Source: Clostridium luticellarii (GTDB taxonomy: Bacteria; Bacillota; Clostridia; Clostridiales; Clostridiaceae). From it: a stretch of DNA of 32,572 bases. Below are positions 8,535-17,008 of this stretch, piece after piece. The position numbers and the translations under genes were made by a program. Below the pieces are notes generated by a model. The model did no database searches. It had not been told where the DNA came from and saw nothing but the letters and a program-made list of their open reading frames with translations. The stretch's first letter is position 1; each line of letters opens with the position of its first letter. Where the stretch lies: NCBI RefSeq assembly GCF_002995845.1, contig NZ_PVXP01000036.1, positions 1-32,572 of the forward strand. Direction: 5' to 3'.

Positions 8535-8709
8535 GAAGTTCGAGAGTGCGCTTTTGGCTCTCTACATGCGTGATTCCGCTTCGGCAGAGGAAACCATACG
8601 GCTGTCTTTCATCATAGGCGGCGCCACGCATGTTTTTCTGAACGAAAAATGCGACCACCAAATCAACTGTACAGTGCTTGTCGATTTACTTAGGCGCATA
8701 TCTGGTTAG
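8469..8709 (+). pseudogene. Probable TetR/AcrR-family regulator, C-terminal fragment
   Basis: From about 8469 the plus strand reads KKYEYILGILFRDRTEAFI, then FESALLALYMRDSASAEETI, FIIGGATHVFLNEKC, and ends LVDLLRRISG before a TAG. The all-helical character, the RL-S-FIIGGATH helix and the length suit the ligand-binding C-terminal half of a TetR-type repressor, but I make this call from pattern only. The DNA-binding N-terminal half is missing. It is noticeably GC-richer than its surroundings (for example GGCGGCGCCACGCATG). It meets the carotenoid gene head-on at about 8465, so each has truncated the other. Confidence 0.4.
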
Positions 8710-8763
8710 AATGAGTTTTGCCTGTGGGAAAAGAGATTGAGCCCCCTCTCCTGCTGTCCTTAA

Positions 8764-8808
8764 TCAGGGTGCAATAATTCCTTAGACTGGGGATTTATTG
8801 CACCCTGA
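8764..8808. repeat. 14-bp perfect inverted repeat with 17-bp loop
   Basis: TCAGGGTGCAATAA (8764-8777) and TTATTGCACCCTGA (8795-8808) are exact reverse complements. A third, partial copy (TTATTGCACTTTGA) lies at 8867-8880 next to the broken IS66 tnpB. They may be relics of the terminal repeats of an IS, but no matching outer end was found. There is no T-run, so it is a poor terminator candidate. Confidence 0.6.
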
Positions 8809-8866
8809 CTGGCTGAAGTGACTAAACTCCTTGATGTTACTGGACTTGTCTACTCTCGCTATTTCT

Positions 8867-9118
8867 TTATTGCACTTTGAACATTTTCTGTACTCTGACT
8901 CGGCAGACACGAGTACCATTGTTACCCAGACTGAAAATTCCCCCTGCAAACGCATTGTCATAACGATAAGTCCAGTTCCACTGACCCGACATTTTTTCAT
9001 CCTTTAAATAAGTATCATAAACACAAGAAGGAGCCACCAGTGATTCGGCCTGCTTTCGGAAATCAGTTGAGCCACATGCAAGATAGATTTTTTCGAAATC
9101 AGATGCATTATTTAACAT
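8867..9118 (-). pseudogene. IS66-family TnpB (Orf2), N-terminal fragment fused to unrelated sequence
   Basis: The ATG at 9118 overlaps the end of tnpA by 11 bases, the usual coupling in IS66 elements. The first 29 residues, MLNNASDFEKIYLACGSTDF then RKQAESLVA, match the TnpB start (IYLxxGxTDxRKxxxxL). After SLVA the expected continuation, with the FCNRKRxxIKxLxxDxxGF core, is absent. Instead the same frame reads YDTYLKDEKMSGQWNWTYR, then YDNAFAGGIFSLGNNGTRV and a TAA at 8867. This tail looks protein-like but I cannot identify it. The large transposase gene tnpC is missing altogether, so the element cannot move by itself. Confidence 0.75.
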
Positions 9119-9464
9119 TAGATATCACCTTCAAAACCATAGAAAGTAAATTTTCTGAAACGGTATTTGAAATTTCTAATACATTTTTTCCGACGTGTAT
9201 AACCATATCTGTTCTAAATGTTGAAGTAGATTGGCTTATTGAAGAATCGATAGGAGGCTGGATTTCAACAAAATTTACTTGGTTTTGCGTTTCTTTCTGT
9301 ATCTTGAGATTTTTCCCTTTAATGCGGCGTTCCCAATAATAGAATTGTCTTTCTACAATATTATTTTCATGGCACCATGCCCTAACTCCCATATCACTGC
9401 TACGGCAATCTTGTATAATGGTTTCCCATTTTAATAAATTATTTGTGTTTGCAATCTTATTCAT
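9108..9464 (-). CDS. tnpA: IS66-family accessory protein TnpA (Orf1)
   Basis: This 118-residue protein is the first, apparently intact, gene of an IS66-type element. I chose ATG 9464 because TTTGGAGGTAC lies just upstream; an in-frame extension to 9500 has no ribosome binding site. The N-terminal helix-turn-helix reads WETIIQDCRSSDMGVRAWC, then HENNIVERQFYYWERRIK, matching the TnpA pattern of SGxxVxxWCxxxxIxxxxFYYWxRK. The C-terminal part carries VIHVGKNVLEISNTVSENLLSMV, landmark residues of the VxIGxxxxEVxxxxxxxLLxxVL segment. TnpA helps transposition together with TnpB and TnpC, of which only a TnpB stub remains, so it is probably a passenger. Confidence 0.82.
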   Translation of the reverse strand: MNKIANTNNLLKWETIIQDCRSSDMGVRAWCHENNIVERQFYYWERRIKGKNLKIQKETQNQVNFVEIQPPIDSSISQSTSTFRTDMVIHVGKNVLEISNTVSENLLSMVLKVISNVK

Positions 9465-9500
9465 ATAGTACCTCCAAAAAACTAGCCACTTCAAAAACAT

Positions 9501-10004
9501 TTGCTGTTTTTTTAAGCTTGGATTAATTATCGCAAAAATGAAAATAAAATACGAGGTACTTATGATCTATTGTTTACATTAGGCCTAGCAATATCAATAG
9601 GTTACTGTAGACAAAAGTTATTTTATGAAACTGTCTATATTTGTCTGCTAAATTTAAGTGTATAAAAAGAGATTCAAGCTATAAGTGAATACCTTCATAA
9701 ATTAGGATAACTTTAATTTTTTATGTGTATCTTTTAACTCTATGCCTGTAACTTCTAAAAAAAGTTTTTGGATAGTCGATCTATTGGAAAAGGTTATCTC
9801 CCTAGGTTCTTAATTGACTGCTTTTTTCATCTTAAGGTGGGGGAATATAAAACTCTCAACACTATTATTCTTTTATTTTTACTCGATCTACTCTTTAACA
9901 AATTACAATAGTTTAATTTTAGATTTTAATTCATTTACTCTTTCTGTATAGTTAAATCCAAAATGAAAATGCTGTGAGATATAAAAATGTCATATATTTT
10001 CTTA
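9501..10004. other. Gene-free AT-rich spacer between the IS66 and IS5 remnants
   Basis: About 500 bases without a credible coding region on either strand: stops are frequent and no ribosome binding site fits an open frame. I found no RNA gene or strong hairpin here. It is probably degraded flanking DNA between mobile-element insertions. Confidence 0.5.
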
Positions 10005-10554
10005 GGGAGTGTCTGAAAACTAAATATTGCACAAGAACCGAGTTTTAGATAAAATAAAAGAAAAAACTTGGAGGTTACTTATATGGTATAAAAGCGTTAT
10101 GAAATATCCGATGAACAATGGAATCAAATAAAAGATTTATTTCCAATTGCAAAAACTGGACGGCCTTGGCAATCCAGTATATTTTCAGTTATCATCTGGT
10201 AATTTACATGACAGTACACAAGCCGTAGACATTCTTTCCAATATTGATATAAAAGGCAGCAATATTTTAGCTGACAAGGCATATGGTACAAATGAAATTA
10301 GAGAATACATTACTTCAAAAGAGGCTTAATATACCATTCCACCAAAATCCAATACAAGGAACCCATGGTATTGTGACTGGTAGTTGTATAAAGAACACCA
10401 TTTAGTAGAATGTTTCTTTAATAAAATCAAGCATTTTAGAAGAATTGCAACTCGATATGACAAACTTGCTTTTTCTTTTATTGCTTTTGTTTACATTGCC
10501 GCTATCTTTATTTTGTCTAAATAGGCTATTTCTATATTGTTTTCAGACACACCC
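10005..10554 (+). mobile_element. Internally deleted IS5-type element (IS427-like), 550 bp, both ends intact
   Basis: The left end GGGAGTGTCTGAAAAC (10005-10020) and the right end GTTTTCAGACACACCC (10539-10554) are inverted repeats matching at 15 of 16 bases. Both ends are flanked by TA (10003-10004 and 10555-10556), consistent with the TA/TNA target duplication of the IS427 group. Full-length relatives are normally about 830-900 bp, so around 300 bases have been lost inside the transposase. The outer ends remain suitable for mobilisation in trans. Confidence 0.85.
10083..10524 (+). pseudogene. IS5-family transposase, internally deleted with stop codons
   Basis: An ATG at 10083 after CTTGGAGGTTAC begins M-V-stop (TAA as codon 3), then KRYEISDEQWNQIKDLFP, IAKTGRP. 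This is the family N-terminus, but the section normally carrying the first catalytic Asp is gone. The reading resumes in another phase at LDGLGNPVYFQLSSGNLHDS, then ILADKAYGTNEIREYI, the second Asp region (ADKAY). Further stops follow after TSKEA and after WYCDW. The C-terminal HHLVECFFNKIKHFRRIATR region, given here as a landmark for the ExxFxxxKxxRRIATRYxK motif, and DKLAFSFIAFVYIAAI remain. It is non-functional. Confidence 0.85.
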
Positions 10555-10556
10555 TA

Positions 10557-10593
10557 ATTAAATGCATTTTGAGAGAGTGCATTTAATTTTTTT
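10557..10593 (+). terminator. Rho-independent terminator
   Basis: ATTAAATGCA (10557-10566) pairs perfectly with TGCATTTAAT (10578-10587) across an 11-base loop and is followed by a run of seven T residues. It reads on the plus strand. The gene it once served is not visible; the IS5-type element is inserted immediately upstream, so it insulates the arginine cluster from accessory DNA. Confidence 0.75.
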
Positions 10594-10698
10594 ATATACG
10601 CATTTGTTTTCCAGCTTGTGAGCATATATCGTGTATTGTAAATTGAACAAGTATATCAGCTTTCTGATGAATAAATAGAAAAAATATACCAAAGCGTA

Positions 10699-10727
10699 TT
10701 GCATTATTATGAATATATATGTATAAT
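10699..10727 (+). promoter_or_regulatory. Sigma-A promoter of the arginine cluster with a candidate ARG box
   Basis: TTGCAT (10699-10704), a 17-base spacer and TATAAT (10722-10727) form a near-consensus promoter 52 bases before the first gene. The spacer and -10 carry TGAATATATATGTA (10710-10723), which agrees with the ARG box TGAAT-N4-ATTCA at 8 of 10 defined positions. It is centred in a wider imperfect palindrome. A repressor bound here would block RNA polymerase, so ArgR/arginine repression is the natural reading. The site is inferred from consensus only. Confidence 0.6.
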
Positions 10728-10779
10728 TATAAAATAATCAAGAGTTGTAATAAATTATTTCAAATATGGGGGATTGATA

Positions 10780-11580
10780 ATGAAAAAGTTAATAGCAGCT
10801 GCAGTTGCAGTTGTTTTTAGTGTAGTATTATTTGCAGCTTGTGGGCAAACTACTAAAAATAATGCAAATTCAAATTTGCTGGATAAGATAAAAAAGTCGG
10901 GTGAAATCACTATAGGAACAGAAGAGGGATATCCACCTATGGAATTTAGAGACGGCAGTGGTAAATTGGTGGGGTTCGACGTGGATTTTTCAAATGAAGT
11001 AGCAAAAAGGCTGGGAGTTAAAGCAAATTTTTTAGTTATGGATTTTAATGGACTCATATTGGCACTTAATTCAAATAAGTTTGATGCTGCTGTTGCATCC
11101 ATAAGCATAACGGATGAACGTAAGAAAAATACGGATTTTTCTGCATCCTATATAAATGGAGGGCAGGTTATTGCAGTAAAAAGTGGAAGAGAGGATATAA
11201 AAGGAGCAGGTGATTTAAAGGGAAAGGTTATAGCCTGTGAATTAGGTACCACAGGAGAAAAAGTGGCAAATGGCATTAAAGGTGTGAAGGAATTGAAGAA
11301 ATATGACAAGATAACGGAAGCTTTTCAGGATATGTCCATAGGCAGGGTGGATGCTGCAGTAATAGATGAGCAGGTAGGCGGATATTATATCCAGAAGAAA
11401 AAAGGTGAATTCAAGATAGTACCGGGTGCACTGAGTAAAGAACCTATGGGAGTGGCCTATAGAAAAGGTGATGATTCACTAAAAAAAGAGATAGATAAAA
11501 TCATAGCGGATATGAAAAAAGACGGAACACTTTCAAAACTTTCAGTAAAGTGGTTTGGATTTGATGTCTATAAAGAATAA
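10780..11580 (+). CDS. Amino-acid ABC transporter substrate-binding lipoprotein (family 3), probably for arginine or a related amino acid
   Basis: The product (266 residues) is an exported lipoprotein that captures an amino acid for an ABC importer. The signal sequence [20 protein letters not shown] ends in the lipobox LFAAC with Cys21. The mature protein has the SBP_bac_3 layout: [58 protein letters not shown] and ELGTTGEK landmarks, the Asp of GFDVD and the Arg of TDERKK being typical alpha-amino/carboxylate ligands. The start is ATG 10780 with GGGGGATTGAT upstream; a TTG two codons earlier is less likely. No permease or ATPase gene is nearby, so it must work with components encoded elsewhere. 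Its place at the head of argF-carAB, with only 19 bases before argF, suggests arginine, ornithine or citrulline as substrate; this is inference. Confidence 0.88.
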   Translation: MKKLIAAAVAVVFSVVLFAACGQTTKNNANSNLLDKIKKSGEITIGTEEGYPPMEFRDGSGKLVGFDVDFSNEVAKRLGVKANFLVMDFNGLILALNSNKFDAAVASISITDERKKNTDFSASYINGGQVIAVKSGREDIKGAGDLKGKVIACELGTTGEKVANGIKGVKELKKYDKITEAFQDMSIGRVDAAVIDEQVGGYYIQKKKGEFKIVPGALSKEPMGVAYRKGDDSLKKEIDKIIADMKKDGTLSKLSVKWFGFDVYKE

Positions 11581-11599
11581 TTTCGAGGAGGAGATATTT

Positions 11600-12610
11600 A
11601 TGGCTGATTTAAAGGGAAGAAGTTTTTTAACGTTAAAGGACTTTTCACAGCAAGAGATAAAATATCTGCTGGAGCTCTCCAAAAAACTCAAAGAAGAAAA
11701 ATACAGCGGCAGTGAAAAGAAGAGACTGCAGGGTAAAAATATTGCACTTATATTTGAAAAAGATTCTCTGAGAACAAGGTGTTCCTTTCAGGTGGGAGCC
11801 TATGATCAGGGGGCCACAGTAACTTATATAGGACCTACAGGAAGTCATATGGGCAAGAAGGAATCGGTAAAGGATACTGCCAGAGTGATGGGTAGAATGT
11901 TTGATGCAGTGGAGTACAGGGGTTTTTCACAAAAAAATATGGAGATATTTGCGGAGTATTCAAAAGTTCCCCTGTGGAATGGACTCTCCGATGAAGATCA
12001 CCCTACTCAAGTTCTGGCAGACTTTTTAACTGTAGAAGAACATATAGATAAACCTTTGAAGGATGTAAATTTCATCTACATCGGGGATGGAAGAAACAAT
12101 ATGGCAAATGCCCTCATGATAGGTGCGTCAAAAATGGGAATGAATTTTAAAATAATAGCTCCTCGGGAACTGTTTCCAGAAGATCAGCTTGTCAAGGAAT
12201 GTAAAGAAATATCGGAACAAAATGGAGGACATATTACCATAAGCGATGATGTATACAGCAGTGTAAAAGGAGCAGATGTCCTATATACTGACGTGTGGCT
12301 TTCAATGGGTGAAGAAAAGGGACTGTGGAAAAACAGGATCAAAACTTTGATGCCGTATCAGATAAATGAAAAGCTTATAGAAGCTTGCGGAAATAAAGAT
12401 GTAAAATTCATGCACTGTCTTCCTGCTTTTCACAACAGGGAGACGGATACAGGTGAGGATATATACCAGAAATTTGGATATGAAGCACTGGAGGTTACAG
12501 AAGAAGTGTTTGAAGGAAAGCATTCCATAGTATTTGATGAAGCGGAAAACAGACTGCATACCATAAAAGCGGTTATGGTGGCAACTTTATCCGGGCCTGA
12601 GAATAATTAG
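11600..12610 (+). CDS. argF: Ornithine carbamoyltransferase
   Basis: The enzyme joins carbamoyl phosphate and ornithine to form citrulline in the cytosol. Its 336 residues have the typical size. ATG 11600 is chosen because GAGGAGGAG lies just upstream. Motifs: carbamoyl-phosphate loop SLRTRC (56-61), RGF(S) around 107, HPTQ (134-137), the ornithine-closing SMG loop (Ser235-Gly237) and HCLPA with Cys273. The first motif is unusual: the consensus is S-T-R-T-R, and here the second residue is Leu57 (codon CTG). The arginines and the second Thr remain, so activity is plausible. Because carA and carB follow directly and an ARG box precedes the cluster, a biosynthetic rather than arginine-deiminase role is favoured. 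A related carbamoyltransferase with another amine substrate is a less likely alternative, since HPTQ, SMG and HCLP are all ornithine-type. Confidence 0.95.
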   Translation: MADLKGRSFLTLKDFSQQEIKYLLELSKKLKEEKYSGSEKKRLQGKNIALIFEKDSLRTRCSFQVGAYDQGATVTYIGPTGSHMGKKESVKDTARVMGRMFDAVEYRGFSQKNMEIFAEYSKVPLWNGLSDEDHPTQVLADFLTVEEHIDKPLKDVNFIYIGDGRNNMANALMIGASKMGMNFKIIAPRELFPEDQLVKECKEISEQNGGHITISDDVYSSVKGADVLYTDVWLSMGEEKGLWKNRIKTLMPYQINEKLIEACGNKDVKFMHCLPAFHNRETDTGEDIYQKFGYEALEVTEEVFEGKHSIVFDEAENRLHTIKAVMVATLSGPENN

Positions 12611-12640
12611 ATGCAGTAATATTTAGAAAGAAGGAATAAT

Positions 12641-13702
12641 ATGAACTCCATATTGTATTTGGAAGATGGAACTGTATTTATGGGAAAAGCCATAGGGAAA
12701 AAAGGTATAACTACAGGAGAGCTTGTTTTCAATACATCTATGACAGGTTATCAGGAGATACTGACGGATTCGTCTTACAGAGGGCAGGTAATAACTATGT
12801 GTTATCCATATATAGGAAACTACGGTGTCAATCACAATTTTAGCCAGTCTGAAGAAACACAGGTAAAAGGTATAGTGTTGAAGAATATATATAGTGATAC
12901 ATCCCATTATATGAGTGAGGACAGTTTCACAAATTTTTTAGAGAAAAATAACATAGTGGGTATAAGCGGAATAGATACCAGAAGTATAACTAAGAAGATA
13001 AGATCCAAGGGAACAATGAAATGTGTAATATGCAGTGAAAATGAAAACATAAACCAGATCAAAAATGTCTTGAATTCCGAAGATGATAAAAATTTGGTCC
13101 AGCAGGTGAGTATTTCCTGTATAAAGAGGATTAAAGGAAATGGTCCCAGGGTGGCGGTTTTGGATTTCGGTGCCAAGAACAATATAATTGAAAATCTAAA
13201 ATATAGAAATTGTGATATAACCCTGTTCCCGTACAATTCTTCTTATGAGGTCATAATGGACACGCATCCCGATGGAGTGCTTTTAAGCAATGGACCTGGA
13301 GATCCCAAAGATTTAAGTGAAATTATTCCCACTTTAAAAAAGATGGTTGGGAATATTCCTGTATTTGGTATATGCCTGGGACATCAACTGCTTGCTCTTG
13401 CAATGGGAGGAGATACCTATAAAATGAAGTTCGGACACAGGGGCGGTAATCATGGGGTATATGACAGAAACCTGGATAAGGCTTTCATAACTTCTCAAAA
13501 TCATGGTTATGCGGTTAAGGAGGAAAGTCTCAATAAGAATGTGCTTGAAATAACCCATGTAAATTTAAACGACAATACTGTAGAGGGAATAAGACATAAG
13601 ACCCTCCCTATATTTTCAGTTCAATTTCATCCAGAAGGTTCTCCAGGCCCTACAGATACAGGATATCTGTTTGATAGATTTATAAGATATATGACTCTAT
13701 AG
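12641..13702 (+). CDS. carA: Carbamoyl-phosphate synthase small (glutaminase) subunit
   Basis: CarA (353 residues) releases ammonia from glutamine and channels it to CarB. The N-terminal CarA-specific domain includes LEDGTVFMGKAIG, GYQEILTDSSYRGQ and GISGIDTRSITKKIR. The class I glutamine amidotransferase domain follows, with the nucleophile elbow GICLGHQ (Cys245), the SQNHGYAV segment, and the catalytic pair His330 and Glu332 in QFHPEGSPGP. All three triad residues are present. ATG 12641 follows AAGAAGGAATAAT. It sits 30 bases after argF and 27 before carB, in one operon, so the carbamoyl phosphate made is available to OTCase next door; pyrimidine synthesis also needs it. Confidence 0.97.
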   Translation: MNSILYLEDGTVFMGKAIGKKGITTGELVFNTSMTGYQEILTDSSYRGQVITMCYPYIGNYGVNHNFSQSEETQVKGIVLKNIYSDTSHYMSEDSFTNFLEKNNIVGISGIDTRSITKKIRSKGTMKCVICSENENINQIKNVLNSEDDKNLVQQVSISCIKRIKGNGPRVAVLDFGAKNNIIENLKYRNCDITLFPYNSSYEVIMDTHPDGVLLSNGPGDPKDLSEIIPTLKKMVGNIPVFGICLGHQLLALAMGGDTYKMKFGHRGGNHGVYDRNLDKAFITSQNHGYAVKEESLNKNVLEITHVNLNDNTVEGIRHKTLPIFSVQFHPEGSPGPTDTGYLFDRFIRYMTL

Positions 13703-13729
13703 TATAAATAAACAAGGAGAAGTGATATA

Positions 13730-16700
13730 ATGCCGTTAAGAGAAAACTTGAAGAAGGTTTTGATAATAGGATCGGGTCCTATAATAATAGGTCAGGCTGC
13801 AGAATTCGATTATTCAGGAACACAGGCTTGTGAGGCTATAAAAAAAGAGGGCATAGAGACAATTCTCGTAAACAGCAATCCTGCAACTATAATGACGGAC
13901 AAGAATATTGCAGATAAGACCTATATAGAACCTTTGACTGTTGAATCGTTGGAGGCAATAATAGCAAAAGAAAGACCGGATGGTGTCCTGGCGGGTTTTG
14001 GTGGACAGACAGCTCTGAATTTGGCCATGGAACTGAATCAGGCTGGAATTTTGAAAAAGTATAATGTGGAGTTGCTTGGAATAAAGGTGGAATCCATAAA
14101 AAATGCAGAGGACAGGAAGAGCTTTAAAGATCTTATGGAGGAAATAGACGAGCCTATAGCAGTTAGTACCATAGCTACTAATTTGGATGAATGCAAGGAA
14201 TTTTTAAGTAAAATCAGTCTGCCTATTATAATAAGGCCTGCCTATACTCTGGGAGGTACCGGTGGAGGAATTGCAAACAATTATGAAGAATATCTGGAAA
14301 TATGCAAAAATGGTTTGGAGGAAAGTCCTATAACCCAGATACTTCTGGAACAGAGTCTGGCTGGATGGAAAGAACTGGAATATGAAATAATGAGGGATAA
14401 AAAGGACAACTGCATGGTAGTGTGCAACATGGAAAATATTGATCCTGTAGGTATACACACGGGAGACAGCATAGTGGTGGCACCTTCCCAGACGCTGAGT
14501 GACAGAGAATATCAGATGCTGAGAAGATCTGCTATCAAGATAATAAGAACTTTGAAAATAGAAGGCGGGTGCAATATACAATTCGCACTGGATCCGAAGA
14601 GCAACAGGTATATGGTAATAGAAGTGAATCCAAGAGTGAGCAGATCAAGTGCACTGGCATCCAAAGCTGCGGGATATCCCATAGCCAAGATTGCAGCTAA
14701 AATTGCAATTGGTTATACTCTGGATGAATTGAAAAACTATGTCACGGGAAATTCCAGCGCCCTTTTCGAGCCTGCTCTTGATTATTGTGTGGTTAAAATG
14801 CCTAAATGGCCTTTTGATAAATTCAAGACTGCAGACAGAGTGTTAAAGACCCAGATGAAGGCCACAGGGGAAGTTATGGCTATAGACAGGAGTTTTGAAA
14901 GCGCTCTTTTAAAAGCGGTGATAAGTCTTGAAGGCAAGATAATAGGACTGCAGCTGGACAAACTGGAAAAGCTCAGTGTACAGGAGATTATTGATAAATT
15001 GAACATGCAGGATGATGAGAGGCTGTTTGCCCTGGCTGAAGCTCTGAGAAAGGGAATGAGCGTGGATGAGCTTCATAAAATAACTAAGATAGACAAGTGG
15101 TTTATAAATAGAATAAACAATATAATAGATATGGAAAATCAATTGCTTGACAATGTTCCCAGTGTGGATGCCATACAACAGGCTGAAATAATGGGATTTA
15201 CAGATAAATATATATGCAAGCTTCTGGGTATGAAACTGGAGGATCTTAAAAAGCTTAAGGAAGTCAACAGAATCCGGGTGGTATACAAGATGGTGGATAC
15301 CTGCAGCGGAGAGTTTCAGGCAAAGACTTCCTACTATTATTCCTGCTATGATCTGGAAAATGACAATATAGTATCTGGAGACAAGAAGATACTTGTAATA
15401 GGTTCCGGGCCCATCAGAATAGGTCAGGGTATAGAATTTGACTACTGCTGTGTAAATGGAGTGTGGGCAATAAAGAAGTCGGGATACCAGGCTATTATAG
15501 TAAATAATAATCCGGAGACTGTAAGTACTGATTTTGATATTTCAGATAAACTGTATTTTGATCCACTGTATATAGATGATGTGATGAATGTGATAAATGA
15601 AGAAAAGGTTGATGGAGTCATAGTTCAATTTGGAGGACAGACGGCTTTGAATCTATCCAAAAAATTAAACGAGATGGGAGTGAAATTACTGGGAACTTCC
15701 TTTGAATCCATAGATCTGGCGGAGGACAGGGAAAAGTTCAGAGTGCTTCTTAAAAAATTGAATATTGATTCTCCCATAGGTGGTTCGGTAACCAGTCTTG
15801 AAGAAGCAGATGCATTGGTTTCTGAAATAGGCTATCCTGTAATTGTAAGACCTTCCTATGTAATAGGCGGAAGAGCCATGAAGGTTGTATACAATCACGA
15901 GGAATTATCTCAGTACTTAAAAGATGCGGTAAATCTATCAAAAGAATATCCTGTACTTGTTGATAAATATATATTGGGCAGAGAGATAGAAGTGGATGCC
16001 ATATCTGATGGACAGAATCTGGTAATTCCGGGAATAATGGAGCATATAGAGAGAACTGGAGTACATTCCGGGGACAGTATTGCAGTGTATCCGGCAAATG
16101 ATCTACCTGATGATGTATTGAAAAAAATAGAGGACTATACGGTAAAAATAGCCAGAAGGTTAAATGTAAAAGGACTTTTAAATGTACAGTATGCTTTTGA
16201 TGGAGACAAGGTATATGTGATAGAGGTAAATCCAAGAGCTTCCAGAACCGTGCCCATATTAAGCAAGGTTACGGATATACCCATGGTGGAAATAGCCGTA
16301 CAGATTATGCTTGGCAAGAAAATAAAGGATTTTGGATATAGGCAGGATGAATATAAGTTCAGCAGTATTTATGCTGTGAAGATGCCTGTATTCTCCAGCA
16401 AAAAATTACCAGGGGTGGATGTGGCTCTGGGACCTGAGATGAAATCCACAGGAGAAGTCCTGGGAGTTGATCTATACAAGAATAAAGCTATATACAAATC
16501 ATTTAAAGCAGCAGGAATTGAGATTCTGCAAAATGGAAATCTTTATGTTTCCATAAATGACAGGGACAAATACAGTTCACTGCCGGTAATAAAAAAATAC
16601 AGCCAACTGGGATTTAATATCTCTGCTTCTGCTGGAACTTATAGATTTTTAGAGCAAAATGGGGTAAAATGTAGTGAAATTGATATAGAAAATGCAGTAG

Positions 16701-16951
16701 AATACATCAAAGAAGATAAAATAGATATAGTGCTGAATATACCAACTCAGGGATACGACAGTAAAAAACCCGGTTTTGAGCTGAGACATACTGCCCTGGC
16801 TCATGACAAAGTGATCTTTACCTGTGTTGATACAGCTAATGCATATATTGAAGCTGTATTAGTGGAAAAAAATGGTGAGAATATAGAATATAAGACCATG
16901 GAAGAGTATCTGAGGAAAAGATCCGATAATAGAAAATTTGTCCGTATATGA
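13730..16951 (+). CDS. carB: Carbamoyl-phosphate synthase large subunit
   Basis: CarB (1073 residues, the normal full length) makes carbamoyl phosphate from bicarbonate, ammonia and two ATP. It shows the expected internal duplication. The first half opens with VLIIGSGPIIIGQAAEFDYSG and carries an ATP-grasp domain with GGTGGGIA and the EVNPRVSRSSALASKA segment. The second half opens near residue 550 with ILVIGSGPIRIGQGIEFDY, and carries its own ATP-grasp with RPSYVIGGRAM and EVNPRASRTVP. The last 130 residues form the MGS-like allosteric domain, ending PGFELRHTALAHDKVIFTCV (landmark). No lesion is visible. A ribosome binding site AAGGAGAAGTG precedes ATG 13730. There is no terminator between it and the next gene. 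Confidence 0.97.
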   Translation: MPLRENLKKVLIIGSGPIIIGQAAEFDYSGTQACEAIKKEGIETILVNSNPATIMTDKNIADKTYIEPLTVESLEAIIAKERPDGVLAGFGGQTALNLAMELNQAGILKKYNVELLGIKVESIKNAEDRKSFKDLMEEIDEPIAVSTIATNLDECKEFLSKISLPIIIRPAYTLGGTGGGIANNYEEYLEICKNGLEESPITQILLEQSLAGWKELEYEIMRDKKDNCMVVCNMENIDPVGIHTGDSIVVAPSQTLSDREYQMLRRSAIKIIRTLKIEGGCNIQFALDPKSNRYMVIEVNPRVSRSSALASKAAGYPIAKIAAKIAIGYTLDELKNYVTGNSSALFEPALDYCVVKMPKWPFDKFKTADRVLKTQMKATGEVMAIDRSFESALLKAVISLEGKIIGLQLDKLEKLSVQEIIDKLNMQDDERLFALAEALRKGMSVDELHKITKIDKWFINRINNIIDMENQLLDNVPSVDAIQQAEIMGFTDKYICKLLGMKLEDLKKLKEVNRIRVVYKMVDTCSGEFQAKTSYYYSCYDLENDNIVSGDKKILVIGSGPIRIGQGIEFDYCCVNGVWAIKKSGYQAIIVNNNPETVSTDFDISDKLYFDPLYIDDVMNVINEEKVDGVIVQFGGQTALNLSKKLNEMGVKLLGTSFESIDLAEDREKFRVLLKKLNIDSPIGGSVTSLEEADALVSEIGYPVIVRPSYVIGGRAMKVVYNHEELSQYLKDAVNLSKEYPVLVDKYILGREIEVDAISDGQNLVIPGIMEHIERTGVHSGDSIAVYPANDLPDDVLKKIEDYTVKIARRLNVKGLLNVQYAFDGDKVYVIEVNPRASRTVPILSKVTDIPMVEIAVQIMLGKKIKDFGYRQDEYKFSSIYAVKMPVFSSKKLPGVDVALGPEMKSTGEVLGVDLYKNKAIYKSFKAAGIEILQNGNLYVSINDRDKYSSLPVIKKYSQLGFNISASAGTYRFLEQNGVKCSEIDIENAVEYIKEDKIDIVLNIPTQGYDSKKPGFELRHTALAHDKVIFTCVDTANAYIEAVLVEKNGENIEYKTMEEYLRKRSDNRKFVRI

Positions 16952-17008
16952 GTGAAAGGTACTAACTCTATAATTGTCTCACAAGAATTTGGGAGGTAAA
17001 GTGATAAT

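Noticed and set aside
10594-10779. T-box or arginine riboswitch ahead of the arginine operon
   Set aside because: The leader after the -10 is about 50 bases with no T-box motif or antiterminator; a repressor site fits better.
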